The position numbers were made by a program, and so were the translations under genes. A DNA stretch of 64,000 bases from Bedellia somnulentella (taxonomy: Eukaryota; Arthropoda; Insecta; Lepidoptera; Bedelliidae). Within the stretch, counting starts at the first letter, position 1. Each line of letters begins with the position of its first letter. The notes beneath the pieces are model-generated. The model saw only the letters and a program-made list of their open reading frames with translations. It ran no database searches and was not told the origin of the DNA. The DNA is taken from the NCBI GenBank assembly GCA_963576735.1, contig OY755178.1, forward strand, positions 14,632,001 through 14,696,000, in the 5' to 3' direction. Shown one piece after another: positions 12,735-23,352 of the stretch.

Positions 12735-12959
12735 AGAGAAAAAATCGAGAGGAAACCCACATGGCTGAATTGTACTAACTCATGTGACTGAGTATTCCTA
12801 CCAAGCGTCGATAGGCCTGCCTCCTATGGTACACTATGCTTGGACAATGTACTAACGAGGAATACATTGTTTAAGCAAAATGTGGGTACTCGGAACATCA
12901 GGTGACAATGTCACGTGATATACAGATATATTAGTACCTCTGCCAACCCCTTGAGTTTA
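12735..12959 (+). mobile_element. SINE-B, 5' truncated
   Basis: GGAAACCCACATGGCTGAAT to CTCTGCCAACCCCTTGAG. It lies 70 bp from an inverted SINE-B, so the two can form a hairpin. Confidence 0.8.
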
Positions 12960-13248
12960 TGGAATAATCAAGTCGACAAAATAGCATTGCAAAAGTAATT
13001 CCTTAGTGCCATTATTTGATTTTCTTCATGAAGCCGTAACAAGTAAAAAGCAATTGGATTCTAAAATGAAGTCACGCCATGCAATGCAACAAACGGTTGT
13101 TTAATCTACTACTTAAACAATTTTATTTTACATAATTTATTTTGTCATAATCTTTTTGAAATTTTACATTTTGGTTTTTTTAGTTATGTAAAAAAGTTGA
13201 AGTTTATTTAACACATATTGATAACAAAAGTGACGCGATTTGATATTA

Positions 13249-13468
13249 AGGGCCAGTTTTTTGATCCGTGGTTAACTCAACAATTTGTTAAATATCGTAA
13301 CGATTAGTTAGATATCAGAAAAATGCATTTTTTGACCCGTGGTTAGAGTAACTAATGGTCAAATATCGAACCAAAATGGATTTCCGATTTAACTACTGGT
13401 TAGTCATTTAACTATAGTTAATGTAACAAATGGTTATATTTTTAACCACGGATCAAAAAACTGGCCCT
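13249..13468. mobile_element. MITE with 27-bp perfect terminal inverted repeats
   Basis: 220 bp. The ends are AGGGCCAGTTTTTTGATCCG plus TGGTTAA and its exact inverse. The interior has repeats of the form GTGGTTA / AACTAATGGTTA. The left flank is TA and the right is TG, so a TA duplication may have decayed. Confidence 0.8.
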
Positions 13469-14278
13469 GTGTGATTATAATATCACGTCGATGAACGAAA
13501 ATTGAAATGGTACCACCATACCCAGTACCCAGTACTGGTAGAAATATCCTGAGCCAGTGACCATTTCTTTAGTAAGAACATATTGTGTGTGCTGCAGATT
13601 TTTTTAAATTATTAGTATAGATGTGTATTTGTGTTAAGTGTAATTTTTTTTTTTTATTTATATCATGTTTAGGTTATTAGTACTTCATAAGTGTGTTCTT
13701 ACTTTTTTAATAATTATTTTTCTTTCTTTTTTTGTTTTCTTTGCTGTCCTGGTGATACTTAATAAAAGCTTTGTTATAAAAAACATAATACAAACAATTT
13801 TATGTAACTAAAACCACTAAACCATCTGACATCTACGAGCATCACTCATACTTAGAGAGCAAAACTTATCTGAGCACTATTATTCAGCAAAAAGAATAGC
13901 AAAGAAAGAACAAAAGTTTTATTGGAACTAGAATATCCATTTCGCCTTTCACGTCCCTGACAATTACTAGAGCGTTTATTCAGCGTGTAAAAGTGAACGT
14001 TACACGTCTCATACGACATTCGACCTCCTCTTATCGTTCATAAAGTTTTATTACGAACGGACCCAATGGCTATTTGTCGGAACTTTTGCACTTCTGAATA
14101 TTTGAGAGGTTGTTTTACATAAGCGGGGTAGCATTGGAAAGGTGTAGAATTGTCACGTTTTCTTTTTTCGGTGGCTCGAAAGATTTATTGCGGTATGTTT
14201 GGAAGTCCGCCACCTTTATCTTTTCCTGTATTACTGAAATAACTTTTTATAATTATTTTTTTCTTGCGCTTGTCGCAA
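13469..14278. other. No gene recognised
   Basis: T-rich runs at 13646-13740. 13940-14100 is less AT-rich and possibly single copy. Confidence 0.5.
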
Positions 14279-14391
14279 TCCATGTATATACACGGCAATA
14301 AATCTCAAAAAAGGGGTGGACAAAACTTTATAATTAAACATTCTAATGCCACTTTTGAATAATCATTCGGGAATGTATTATAAAATAAAGA
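14279..14391 (-). mobile_element. SINE-A 3' part, diverged
   Basis: ACACGGCAATAAATCTC, AAAAAGGGGTGGAC and GCCACTTTTGAA match the 3' half. Confidence 0.5.
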
Positions 14392-14787
14392 TTGATTGAT
14401 TTTCTCTTGGGTTCTCTTGTCAAAGTCTGCATGAAATTATTACTAGGGATACATGTAATTGCTAAATCGCTGAACTTAAAAGTATATAAAGGATGGAGAA
14501 GTATCCTCTCTCCCTAAGACTCTCTAAGCTTTAAAAAACGGGCTGAAAAAAGGAGCAAATTTGTTTACTGAAGTTACGAGAATATAATTTAAACCACTAT
14601 ATACCATAGACCATACCCGAATCAACACAAATATCCACCATCACGTAAATATAACATGCTTCAAATATTCTACAATGTGAGGCTTAACAATTATTGCGGC
14701 AGCTATGAATGGAAATGGAACATGATGAGAGCATTTGTAAGCAGCTTAACTATGTCTCAGACCGCTGTAACATGGCTTGCGTTTATA

Positions 14788-15320
14788 AAAAAGAGAATAC
14801 TCAACAATGTACGCTAAATATGATGAGAAGCTATTAAGACACACATTATATGTTTGAAATAACTACTACAGTAAATCAATGTGTGCTTCTTTTATTTTTA
14901 AATCATGCATACATACATATACTCACGGCTATAAATCCCTTAACGAGGTAGCCAGAGCTTTGGAAGTTGATTGGGGAAAAGATGGTAATAATAAATAAAT
15001 GTTCTTGGTGAAGGGTCTCCAACCACATCGCCCAAAAATCACTTAAGAAGCCCCTATATCCTTAGTCGCCTCTTACGATCACCCACGGGTAGAAATGGGG
15101 TAGTGTTATTCTAAGCCGACACTACACGGCAAAGCCGACACTACACTGCAAATTTTTATTTTATATTTTTAAATCTTAAATAAAATATTTTTAAAAAAGG
15201 GAATACCCAACAATGTACGCTAAATATGATGATAAGTTATTAAGATACTCATATATATGTTTGAAATAACTACTACAGCAAATCAATGTGTGCTTCTTTT
15301 ATTTTTTATCTTAAATAAAA
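14788..15320. repeat. Direct repeat of about 115 bp, first copy split by a SINE-A
   Basis: CAACAATGTACGCTAAATAT to TGTGTGCTTCTTTTATTTTT occurs at about 14802-14900 and 15210-15310. Confidence 0.8.
14905..15163 (-). mobile_element. SINE-A with 12-bp target duplication and doubled 5' end
   Basis: Flanked by TATTTTTAAATC at 14893-14904 and 15164-15175. The outermost 5' head (AGCCGACACTACAC) occurs twice in a row at 15114-15149. The copy lies inside the first of two direct repeats (14788 and 15190). Confidence 0.85.
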
Positions 15321-15897
15321 TATTTTTAGACACAACGGCTGTTTATATTTCATATTTGATTTTAAAATATATATGTAAATTATTTGTAAAGCGCAAAAAA
15401 TGAATTAGTTCCGTCTCAAAGTTATCATAATAAATTTTTCATCGTTTTAGGTCCTGTACAGACCGCAATTCCACTCCAAATCTCACGTTAGTGGGCAAAT
15501 AGAGTTGTAAATCTCATGCATATCTCACGTCACCAATCTCACATAGTACCTAACAAATATTTCAACTCGAGCATCATTTTCCTCGAGAGCATGATTTGCT
15601 TCGTTTCAGCATATTTCGAGTCTTTGTCAAACACTTGACGTACTAACAGCAAGTATTACGTAACTTTCAGGAATTGAATTTGTGAATATACTTTTGAGAT
15701 AGAACTCAAGTGTCAGTGTCGAAGTATTGCATTGAAATTATCTCTTGAATCGCACATTTATGTACAATTCTCATTGGTATGGTCAAGCAATGGTAATACT
15801 TTTAATTCTACACAAGCAAGTTGTAATATGTAAAATATATGTATAGTAAAATTGTTTTGATTGTGAAAACCTGCCCCACAAGAACTTTCACAGTTAT

Positions 15898-16787
15898 ATA
15901 ACCGACTTCAAAAAAAAGGAGAGTTGTCTTTATCTTTATCTTTATGGTCTGATGATGGGATCTTGGAGAAATCGAGGGGAACCCTCACATTTTAAAGGCA
16001 CATGTACCGCGTTTTACATATTTTCTGAAGTTATATTGGCATTAGCTTCTGGAAATCTTAATGTTATGCTGCTGAGCTGATGATGGAAGGTGTAAGTCTT
16101 CAATTATTAGTAGTTAGGAAATAGGTATTTCAACATTAATATATGGATTTATACTCCTCTTCGTAGCTTTTATGAAGAGAAGTACCGGTTCACTAAACAT
16201 TTCTTTTGTCATATTATTGTAACCGAGAAAGTACCATGAGACCAGGAACTGATGATGGCATCCCAGGAAATCGATGGGCACTGTTGAAACTGTTGTTGAT
16301 GTTTGAGCTTAATTAATTTATATTGATGTGCATATTACACTTTGGTGGGTTGTGACTGTCACTAAGAGTCTGATGATGAGGAAGAAGGACCGTCAAGGAA
16401 ACCTCCCAACGTTTTACAGTACCTACCTCGTAGTTAGACATTATACATTTCTATCTAAAAGAACTTTGCACTCTATGTCATGAATACGTCTTAAAGAAAG
16501 TTTCATGATGATCATCGTGATAGCTCAGTGGGCAGAACATCTGTATTTAAGAGAATTTTAAGATTTAGGTAGGTTGAACAGACGCGTGTAGAATAAAGAA
16601 ATTCCTATGGTGTTAATCACAGTACTTACAATTAATTAAAAACTTATTTCTTACTTTGTAGTACTTGATTGTTAATTTTCCATGTAAATCGTAATTTTTA
16701 ATTACTTTGTGCTAAGTTAACCATTTTTCGGTTTTATAGTTTTTGTTTTTTCAACTTTGAAATCGGTTTCCTTTTTGTTAAAAAATA
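15898..16787. mobile_element. Interspersed element with ACCGACTTCAAA-type inverted ends
   Basis: The left end ACCGACTTCAAAAAAAAGGA and right end CTTTGAAATCGGTTTCC are imperfect inverse copies. The interior has four CTGATGATG motifs spaced 110-170 bp apart, each followed by GGAAAYC/GAAATCGA-like text. A SINE-B head fragment lies inside. It is a type I recall as common in Lepidoptera, class unresolved. Confidence 0.55.
16508..16560 (+). mobile_element. SINE-B head fragment
   Basis: CATCGTGATAGCTCAGTGGG and CAGAACATCTG. It breaks off before the B box. Nested in the element at 15898-16787. Confidence 0.65.
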
Positions 16788-16972
16788 TTTTTAATGAATT
16801 ATTTGTAGAAGCCATAGTGATAAATTATTATTGAAGCCATATATCAATCTATAATGCCATCTCTAAAACTTTTATTTACAGCTATATATTTTTTTGTTCT
16901 TCTTTTCTCCAATCATAAAGTGTTAAGTATCTTTTTATGTTATTGCAGTCCCAGAAACAGTTTTATTGAACA

Positions 16973-17430
16973 CTAGCTTTTTACCCGTGACTATGTCCGC
17001 GTGGACTACTTTTTTTGCATCCGGTTTACATCCAAAATACCAAAACACTATCTTAACTTCTGTTTTTTTTATATTTATATACCCGTGGGCGTTGTAATAG
17101 ATATAAAGAACATTGAGGCTTTTTAAGTGATTATTGGGTGATGCAGTTGGAGACCCATTTGACTACCATTTCCCCATTCAACTTCCGAAAGTGGATAAAG
17201 AATTACTATCTCAGAAGCTGTGGCTACCCTTTTTTGGAATTTATAGTCGTTAGTATATACTCATGATTGATTGATGGATGAATTTCATAAATATTTTTTT
17301 TGTAGTGATTATATCAGTCAATCGCATAAAGTTTCTATGTTCAAAAATAATAACATCTTTAGTAAGTATGAATAGCAGTGTGGCGACCCGGTGCTGCCCC
17401 CTACACTGACTGTTGATTATGTGTGAGAGA
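16973..17430 (-). mobile_element. Helitron 3' part (same family as 31811-33291)
   Basis: Reverse complement ends ...AAAAAGCTAG|T with hairpin CGCGGACATAGTC. It shares about 450 bp with the complete element, including the embedded SINE-A and a GTAGGGGGCAGCACCGGG block. The 5' end was not located. Sequence to about 18100 may belong to it or to another repeat. Confidence 0.75.
17085..17255 (+). mobile_element. SINE-A inside a Helitron copy
   Basis: Diverged SINE-A with its short head (ACCCGTGGGCGTTGTAATAG). It occupies the same position and orientation relative to the Helitron end as the copy at 33000-33180. Confidence 0.72.
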
Positions 17431-18684
17431 TGCATCAATCAGTCATCGGCCAATAGATGGCGGTACTAAATTAAAATTGAGATATGTGCTATTATTAACA
17501 AAGTATGCATTCTGAGGCTTAAAGAGAATATTAATTTATGCGTAAGAATAGCACAATATATCTATGAGAATATTAGTTTAAAAATAGTTACAAAAATAAA
17601 AGTTATAAACATATTCTCAAACCTACCAAATGAATACGCAAAATTCATACACATATTTGAATGTAAACGAGAAGGAATAAGCAAACGGTATACCGCGACG
17701 CCACGAAGACGTTAGTGTAGATTTCAAAATTTTGATAAGCTATATATCTAGTAGTCATACTATTGACAAACAATTAAATGGACATTTATTTTGATGAAAA
17801 TGGATGAAACCCTTATTTTTTCCAAAAAGACTATTAATAAAGAGTCTGATAAAATCGTTCGATGAAAAAATGAATCGTGTAAATATGGGGAGCCATATAA
17901 AAGTTATGTTTTTTTGATTTCCCTGTAGTAACCCTTGCAAAATCCGGGATAAATGATATCCTATATGTTGGCCAGGTGTATAAGCTAAATTCATTCCAAA
18001 TTTGATCAAGATCCGTCTGGTAGAATTAACGTGATGAGCGGACATACAGACAGAAAGACAGACAGACAGATATTTTTTTCAAAAATATCAAATTTGGCTT
18101 CAGTATCAAAAATAAAACACATTCTGTCGGTTTTTAATTTTTTTCTTCGATGTACAGTTTTGACCTCGGTACAGTCTTATATATAAAAAATAAGGAGTAT
18201 AGATAAAAAAATATTTCCCTGACAATGATAAACATTTAGCGGGAAAATGTGACATCTTATAATATATCAGGCCCATCAAAAGTTTCATAATATAGACTGT
18301 GAAGCTTCATGATTTTAGATCTATCGATTCTATTTTGCCTCAACATATCTTTTTCTTTTGTTGAAAAAACCTTTTCTGAGTAGTCCAGTTACGGACCTCT
18401 GTCCTGTATTTACGCACGCCACTATTAAGGGAGCGTAAAGTATTTACAGGTTGTCGGTGTTAAAAATATAAAGCTATCAAATAACTCATCAAATCGACTT
18501 TCACGTAGATTTAATCTAATTCGAAAAAAAAAATACTATCTTAAGTATAAATCGTGATAGTCTTTCAGGTGCACACGCAGCACTTCAGTTAAATTGGTAA
18601 CAGTTGTAGCTCAGTGTAAAATATATCTCGAATGTAGTAGACATAGGTACAAATCCCGATACAATGAGTCTTATAAAAAATAAA
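17431..18684. other. Unassigned stretch with Helitron-like interior
   Basis: 17930-18075 (read on the - strand) has a (GTCT)n run, then ACGGATCTTGATCAAATTTG, a type of internal sequence seen in lepidopteran non-autonomous elements. It could be the rest of the Helitron at 16973. No boundaries found, no coding sequence. Confidence 0.35.
18590..18665 (+). repeat. tRNA-like SINE head relic
   Basis: GTTGTAGCTCAGTGTAAAAT (A box like) and GGTACAAATCCCGATACAA (B box like). No closing stems. Confidence 0.35.
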
Positions 18685-18803
18685 ACATACATATACATAG
18701 ATACATATACTCACGGCTATAAATCCCTTGAAGGGCTAGGCAATAAGAAATTGCTCAGCCACTTTTGGAAATTGCATGGGGAAAAGATGGTGAAATAAAG
18801 GTT
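18685..18803 (-). mobile_element. SINE-A 3' half, 5' truncated
   Basis: (CATA)n, CTCACGGCTATAAATCCC, to GGGGAAAAGATGG. It ends at the next copy. Confidence 0.78.
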
Positions 18804-18898
18804 ACATACAATATGCTCACCACGGCCATATATCCCAAAAAGGGGTAGGCAGAGCTTCAGAACTAGAAACTCCTCAGCCATATTAGAAGTATGTATAA
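18804..18898 (-). mobile_element. SINE-A 3' end, 5' truncated
   Basis: CATATATCCCAAAAAGGGGT, then AGGCAGAGCTTCAGAACTAG. It lies in tandem with the previous copy, and its 3' block has an LINE-like GGCAGAG. Confidence 0.7.
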
Positions 18899-20080
18899 AA
18901 ATAATTATCAGGGTTTCAGTTATGTAGATTGTTAGTGGTGAGGAATATGGTAATACAGTGATCCATCTTACATTTATTCTCACATAGCAATAGACTTGAT
19001 ATTTATACTAACCAGACAAGAAATCAGGTACTCTTAACTCTAGATATCAATTGTTTCTCGTAATGTTTAGGAAAGAGTGGAACTTTAGCCACTCCTTCGG
19101 TAATATATAGCATGGATGAAAACTAAATAATATTGATTTATAAACTAACGTCATGATCACAATGCGGAACTCTCGAATATTCCATTTGAAAATGCATAAC
19201 AGTGCCATACTTGTCGATTACAAATACAATCACTCTTTTTATTCGTATGATAAGTTAATCAGTACCATCCGAGTTAACCGCGTAAAAAAGCAGCAAGCTT
19301 TGTGTACACAAAACTTGATTAAACATAAGTAGGAAAAGTTTAGCAGCAATTACTGTAGTTTAACTAAAAAGTTGTACTTACGGGTTAAACGGAGCTCAGC
19401 TAAAAGCAAAGTAATTTGGCATTGAAGGCGCTCTAGCTGAGTCTGCGGCCCGCTTAATTGTACGCTGTAAAAATTTTGTTTGTGTCCGAATCGGGCTACT
19501 TCCGTAGCTAAATGAGAACTGCATTCAACTCGCGGCATTCAACCGGGTAACAACAGAGGAACTCCTTCGAATATTATTGGAACACGCGCAAATAAACGTT
19601 ACTCATTGAATGACTTGCTTGGAGTACTTGCATGACGAAACTATGTCAAAATAATTTGAGTTATTCTTGTTTCGGTCGGTTTTAAGTTGTTGGTTTGTTT
19701 TACCTCAGAACATTGAATCTGTTTTTTTTTAATTAACGTTTTCGCAACAACTTATGATAATGAGTTTAAGTGGTTTCCTTTAAGGCACTAAAATTATTTG
19801 TGATCATCACGACATGAACGAATGAAATATAAGTCCGTACTTCTTTCACAGTTAGAAGCTGGGTTTTTTCTATAAAGAGCTGAATCTATAAATGATGACT
19901 CCAGTTATACTACTTACCGTAGGGATATACATTTTTATGTTGTCTGAGATAATTTACGAGTATTGTATAACACAAGAATTCTCGCTCACCAAATTTTTTT
20001 TACAAATACTTTTAAATATCTCACCCATTGCACGAAACCCAAAGCATACATTTATTAATTTTATTTTTTTCTTGTTGCAG
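18899..20080. other. Sequence directly upstream of the first coding exon
   Basis: Ends in the 3' splice site at 20080. The patch 19370-19560 is GC-richer. On the - strand it is open for 62 codons and contains CCGTAAGTA, a donor-like site. No function assigned. Confidence 0.4.
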
Positions 20081-20244
20081 AACCCAAATTTCTTCCATGA
20101 TGGCAGCGGAACCAAGCAACCACCATCAACGAGTTGAGTTCTCCTTCCCAACCCACCCGAACTCATTCTCTTACAGTTGAACCAACACCGACAATGGTTA
20201 AATAAGACTTCAGTGTTATGAGCTTAGTTAAGTGTTAAGTGGAG
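20081..20244 (+). promoter_or_regulatory. 5' UTR part of the first coding exon of the Cav3 gene, with three uORFs
   Basis: A pyrimidine tract ending cttgttgcag at 20080 is a strong 3' splice site, so this exon is probably preceded by a non-coding exon further left. Between it and the main ATG at 20245 lie three short upstream ORFs: 20097-20180 (27 codons, beginning with two ATGs), 20194-20205 (3 codons) and 20218-20238 (6 codons). The last stops 6 nt before the main ATG, and its TAA is also the in-frame stop that fixes 20245 as the first usable start. Whether the uORFs affect translation is inference. Transcript data would be needed to confirm the 5' boundary. Confidence 0.55.
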
Positions 20245-20462
20245 ATGCCTTACTACGGGTACCGTGAAGGGGATCCAGGATCCGACTCGAGCGGGGGTGG
20301 TTCGGAGTCTGATGGGGGTGAGTCTCATTCAGAGGGGGGCATGAGCTCTGAGTATTCGAACGAGCAAAGCCTCCCGTTTCCTGGATTCACCCCTGTTGCA
20401 CTGCGGTACCTCACGCAGGACACCCGGCCGCGGAGTTGGTGTTTGAAGCTGATTACCAATCC
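20245..20462 (+). CDS. Ca-alpha1T: T-type voltage-gated calcium channel alpha-1 subunit (Cav3), coding exon 1
   Basis: This exon encodes residues 1-72 plus two bases of codon 73. Residues 8-40 are rich in Gly, Ser, Asp and Glu (low complexity, cytoplasmic). Residues 44-73 hold the conserved pre-IS1 motif: PFPGFTPVALRYLTQDTRPR is followed by SWCLKLITNP. This matches the Cav3-specific N-terminus, in which a Pro-rich ALR/FYL stretch leads to QDxRPRSWCL. The start ATG at 20245 follows an in-frame TAA at 20236. The exon ends in CC, and the next bases ATATCCTTTT are a U12 AT-AC donor. Joining CC to the G that opens exon 2 restores Pro and the family sequence NPWFERIS. A GT donor at 20496 would lengthen the exon by 12 unrelated residues in the wrong phase, so I rejected it. 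The protein is a low-voltage-activated Ca2+ channel of the plasma membrane. Isoforms with other N-termini cannot be excluded. Confidence 0.93.
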
Positions 20463-20472
20463 ATATCCTTTT
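20463..20472 (+). promoter_or_regulatory. U12-type 5' splice site (AT-AC class)
   Basis: ATATCCTTTT directly follows codon 72 plus CC. It is identical to the minor-spliceosome AT-AC donor consensus ATATCCTTT. No GT donor gives a usable phase nearby. Confidence 0.92.
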
Positions 20473-20550
20473 CAATATTTTATTTTGATGTTTTTGTAAG
20501 TATGGGAAGTGTTTTGAATTGATTACTTAATAATATTATATTGGTTTTAT

Positions 20551-20657
20551 GGGTTTATACACAAAACTGTGATGCGACGCGATGCGATGCGTTTTTTTAT
20601 TACTCAGCAAGAAATTCGCATCGTATCGCATCGCATCGCGGTTTTGTGTACAAGCCC
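20551..20657. mobile_element. Small MITE with GATGCGATGCG-rich arms
   Basis: 107 bp with about 41-bp imperfect inverted ends: GGGTTTATACACAAAACTGT and GGGCTTGTACACAAAACCGC. The interior is repeats of GCGATGCGA. It lies 90 bp inside the U12 intron. Confidence 0.75.
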
Positions 20658-20938
20658 TGTAAGTTTGAACTATATTAATGTGTGCCAATTAATGTAGTAA
20701 GAAATTTTCCAACCGAAAAAACAAAGTAATATTGAGAGAAATAAATTCAAAATGCATAGATGTGTATCCGAATTACTGATCTTCAACAATATAACTAGAA
20801 ACTGGAATACGTATTTATTGTATACATAAACAACACAACATAATTGGACGACGTAAAATAAATAAGCAAATATAATTTTAGGAATATGAATATTTATTTG
20901 TGAGAAATATATATAAATTAGTAGGTAGCAGTTCACTG

Positions 20939-21184
20939 CTGTGTAGTGTCGGCTTAGAATAGCATTACCCCATTTCTACCGGTGGGTGAACGTAAGGGGT
21001 GCCTAACGGTATTGGGGCTTTTAAGGGATTTTTGGGCGATGCGGTTGGAGACCCATCACTAACAACCTTTATTTTACCATCTTTTCCCCACTCACATTTC
21101 CAAAAGAGGCTGAGGAATTTCTAATTCCTTAGCTCTGGCTACCCCTTCTAAGGATTTATAGCCGTGAGTATATGTATGTATGTA
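20939..21184 (+). mobile_element. SINE-A, full length
   Basis: Complete copy 480 bp into the U12 intron, ending (TATG)n. Confidence 0.87.
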
Positions 21185-21491
21185 GAATTGAAAACTCTTT
21201 ATGTACATCACAGATAAAGATTTTTTACATATTATTTATTAAATAGAAGTACAATTAGCGGTCTTATTGCTTAAAGCAATCTCCTTAAGGCTTATGATAA
21301 TGATAATGACTATGTAGAGGTGAAATTGTTAAAGAAGGAACAACTGTCAGTACATCTCTACACTCCGAGCTCAAACAAACTTCAAATAATCTAGTTATAT
21401 TTGAGCATATTTTATACCACTGTACTTATTTTGTACATAGAACATATCAAGTACATATTTCTAAAATGCATGTGCGTATGAGCATGTAAGA

Positions 21492-21606
21492 AAATATTGA
21501 TGGATGTGAACGAAGCTAAAGAGATATGCCAATATCGTACAAAGTGGCGATCAATAGTCTCTGCCTACCCAAGGGGAACTAACGGCATGAGAATATGTAT
21601 GTATGT
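21492..21606 (+). mobile_element. RTE-like LINE 3' end, 5' truncated
   Basis: Starts in the MDVNEAKE coding stretch and ends CTGCCTACCCAAGGGGAACT, GGCATGAG and a (TATG)n tail. Confidence 0.8.
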
Positions 21607-21899
21607 AGCATATCAAGAAGCCTCTTAATAAGCCAGCATTTTGCTGAATCCTATTATTCAAACAGCTTAGTTTAGTAAATTTTATGAGAAAACCGTAAAT
21701 CTGAATCCCAAAGGAGTTGGCCCATATCATTACATCTCATTAGATTCCTAGAACTTTGTTAATATAGACCTAAATCTTAGGCCGAATCTTGCGGCTGTAG
21801 TTTCTAACTTCCATGGTAATTACAAAACTAATTAAAGTTACAAGATTTTATCAATGATTTTATGTTCATTAGTAGTACGTTAAGGAGCAATAACATTTA

Positions 21900-22120
21900 T
21901 GATACCGTGATAGATCAGTGGTTAGAACACCGCTTATCTTGCAGAAAATGAGTGTTAAAATTTCGGGTTAATTCATCATGGTTGTTAACGATGAGGGAAA
22001 ATGTCATGAGGAAACCCACATGGCTAAGTTGTATTTAGTCATGCGACAGTGTATTCGTACAATACGGCGTTAGGTCTGTCCCCTGTCACGTGAATACCCT
22101 GTCCTAGAAAAACATACTTT
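21900..22120 (+). mobile_element. SINE-B, 3' truncated
   Basis: CGTGATAGATCAGTGGTTAG head through CCCCTGTCACGTGAATACC. The 3' block is missing. Confidence 0.78.
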
Positions 22121-22181
22121 TGTGATTTATTTTTACATTGTCCTGAAACAGCCTAAAACAATATCTTCAATTAAATTAAAG

Positions 22182-22316
22182 TACCCATCACCAAAAATCT
22201 ATATTTCACCACCTATTCCCCACGCACCTTCCAAAAGTGGCTGAGGAATTTCTAATTCCTTAGCTCTGGCTACCCCTTTCTTGGGATTTATTGCCGTGAG
22301 TATATGTATGTATGTA
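22182..22316 (+). mobile_element. SINE-A, 5' truncated
   Basis: Starts at ACCCATCACCAAAAATC. The 3' end is intact with (TATG)n. Confidence 0.83.
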
Positions 22317-22385
22317 AATAAAAGTAAAATGGAAACCTCTACCGATAGTTCCAGGATGTTATACGACACGCAACTTTTGTAAAAT

Positions 22386-22472
22386 TACATACATATATAC
22401 TCACGGATATATGCCCCAATACTCTTAGTCGCCCCTTACGATCACGTGTTTTTCTAAGCCGACACTACACAG
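22386..22472 (-). mobile_element. SINE-A with large internal deletion
   Basis: The tail (TACTCACGGATATA) is joined directly to GCCCCAATACTCTTAGTCGC and the head. The middle about 150 bp is missing. Confidence 0.78.
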
Positions 22473-22945
22473 CTTTAAAATTATAGCTAACATGTTTAAG
22501 CTTTTCTCCGATTATTTTAATCACATTACATAACCTATGAATGCAAAGTTATCGAAACCATTCTTAATTAAAGAATTTGTGCTAAATTGAAGCTTAAACT
22601 TGAAATATTAATATTCAAATTACGATCAAAATGTACAACGGAAGTTTCCTAAATTAAACAACTGAAACAAATTTTTGACAGCTCCCGAAACATTTTCATT
22701 CCGCCATCATTCCAATACGAATAGCGATCGTATTTTTTACCTTTACATTTAATTAATTTAAAATAAAATGACGGAGGGAGTTAGTTGAAGAGAATATAAA
22801 ATTGGATCTGTCAAATTCTAATGTGGGAAATTAGAAGGAGGACAATTCTTTTATTATGTAATTCCAACTGCGTGTGCAGATTGGTTCGGAAAAGTTTATT
22901 GAATTATTTGAAATTTCATCTATAGATATACAAATAAATTTTATA

Positions 22946-23044
22946 TACATACATACATATACTTGCAGTTATACATTTAAAAAAAGCCAGCGCTTTGGAA
23001 ATTGAAATTTTTCTGCCACTTTTGGAATTTGATTGAGAAATTGA
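22946..23044 (-). mobile_element. SINE-A 3' part, diverged
   Basis: (CATA)n then a degraded 3' block and GCCACTTTTGGAATTTGATT. Confidence 0.62.
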
Positions 23045-23065
23045 GTATAAATTGAAAGGGTGATA

Positions 23066-23352
23066 AAGACATCGAAAAAAGAGTGAAATGGGTAATGCCG
23101 TAAATAAATCTGCAATAGTCGGTGTCAATTATATTATAAAGACACCAATGTCTAGAAAAGTGCAATGGGCAGAACATGATGTCGGTCTAGTTCCATATGT
23201 ATAGCAGCTAAATTTCGGTGTGGGGATGGGAAGAAGAAGTGTGGGAGCTGATTGAATGCAGTAAAGACGAGGTCCCACACAGAAAGTGTTATGTAAGGTC
23301 ATGTAATCTAGTGAATAATTGTGTAATTTGTGAAATTTGCGTTGAGATGTTA
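23066..23352 (+). mobile_element. RTE-like LINE coding fragment, decayed
   Basis: Shares GACATCGAAA...AGAGTGAAA, a GAAGAAG...GAGCTGATTGAATGCAG stretch and GTGTGAAATTTGCG-like stretches with copies at 53939 and 62085. It has indels and stops and lacks the 3' tail. Confidence 0.6.

Noticed and set aside
19350..19538. 62-codon antisense frame as a protein gene
   Set aside because: No recognisable domain. Kept only as a low-interest observation.
20239..20244. Start two codons upstream of the ATG
   Set aside because: The codon at 20239 is GTG, not a normal eukaryotic start. ATG at 20245 is the first after the in-frame TAA.
20496..20501. GTAAGT at the end of the open frame as the donor of coding exon 1
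   Set aside because: It would add 12 non-homologous residues and leave phase 2. The only U2 acceptor before exon 2 (AG at 54964-54965) needs phase 1. The AT-AC pair gives the conserved protein exactly.
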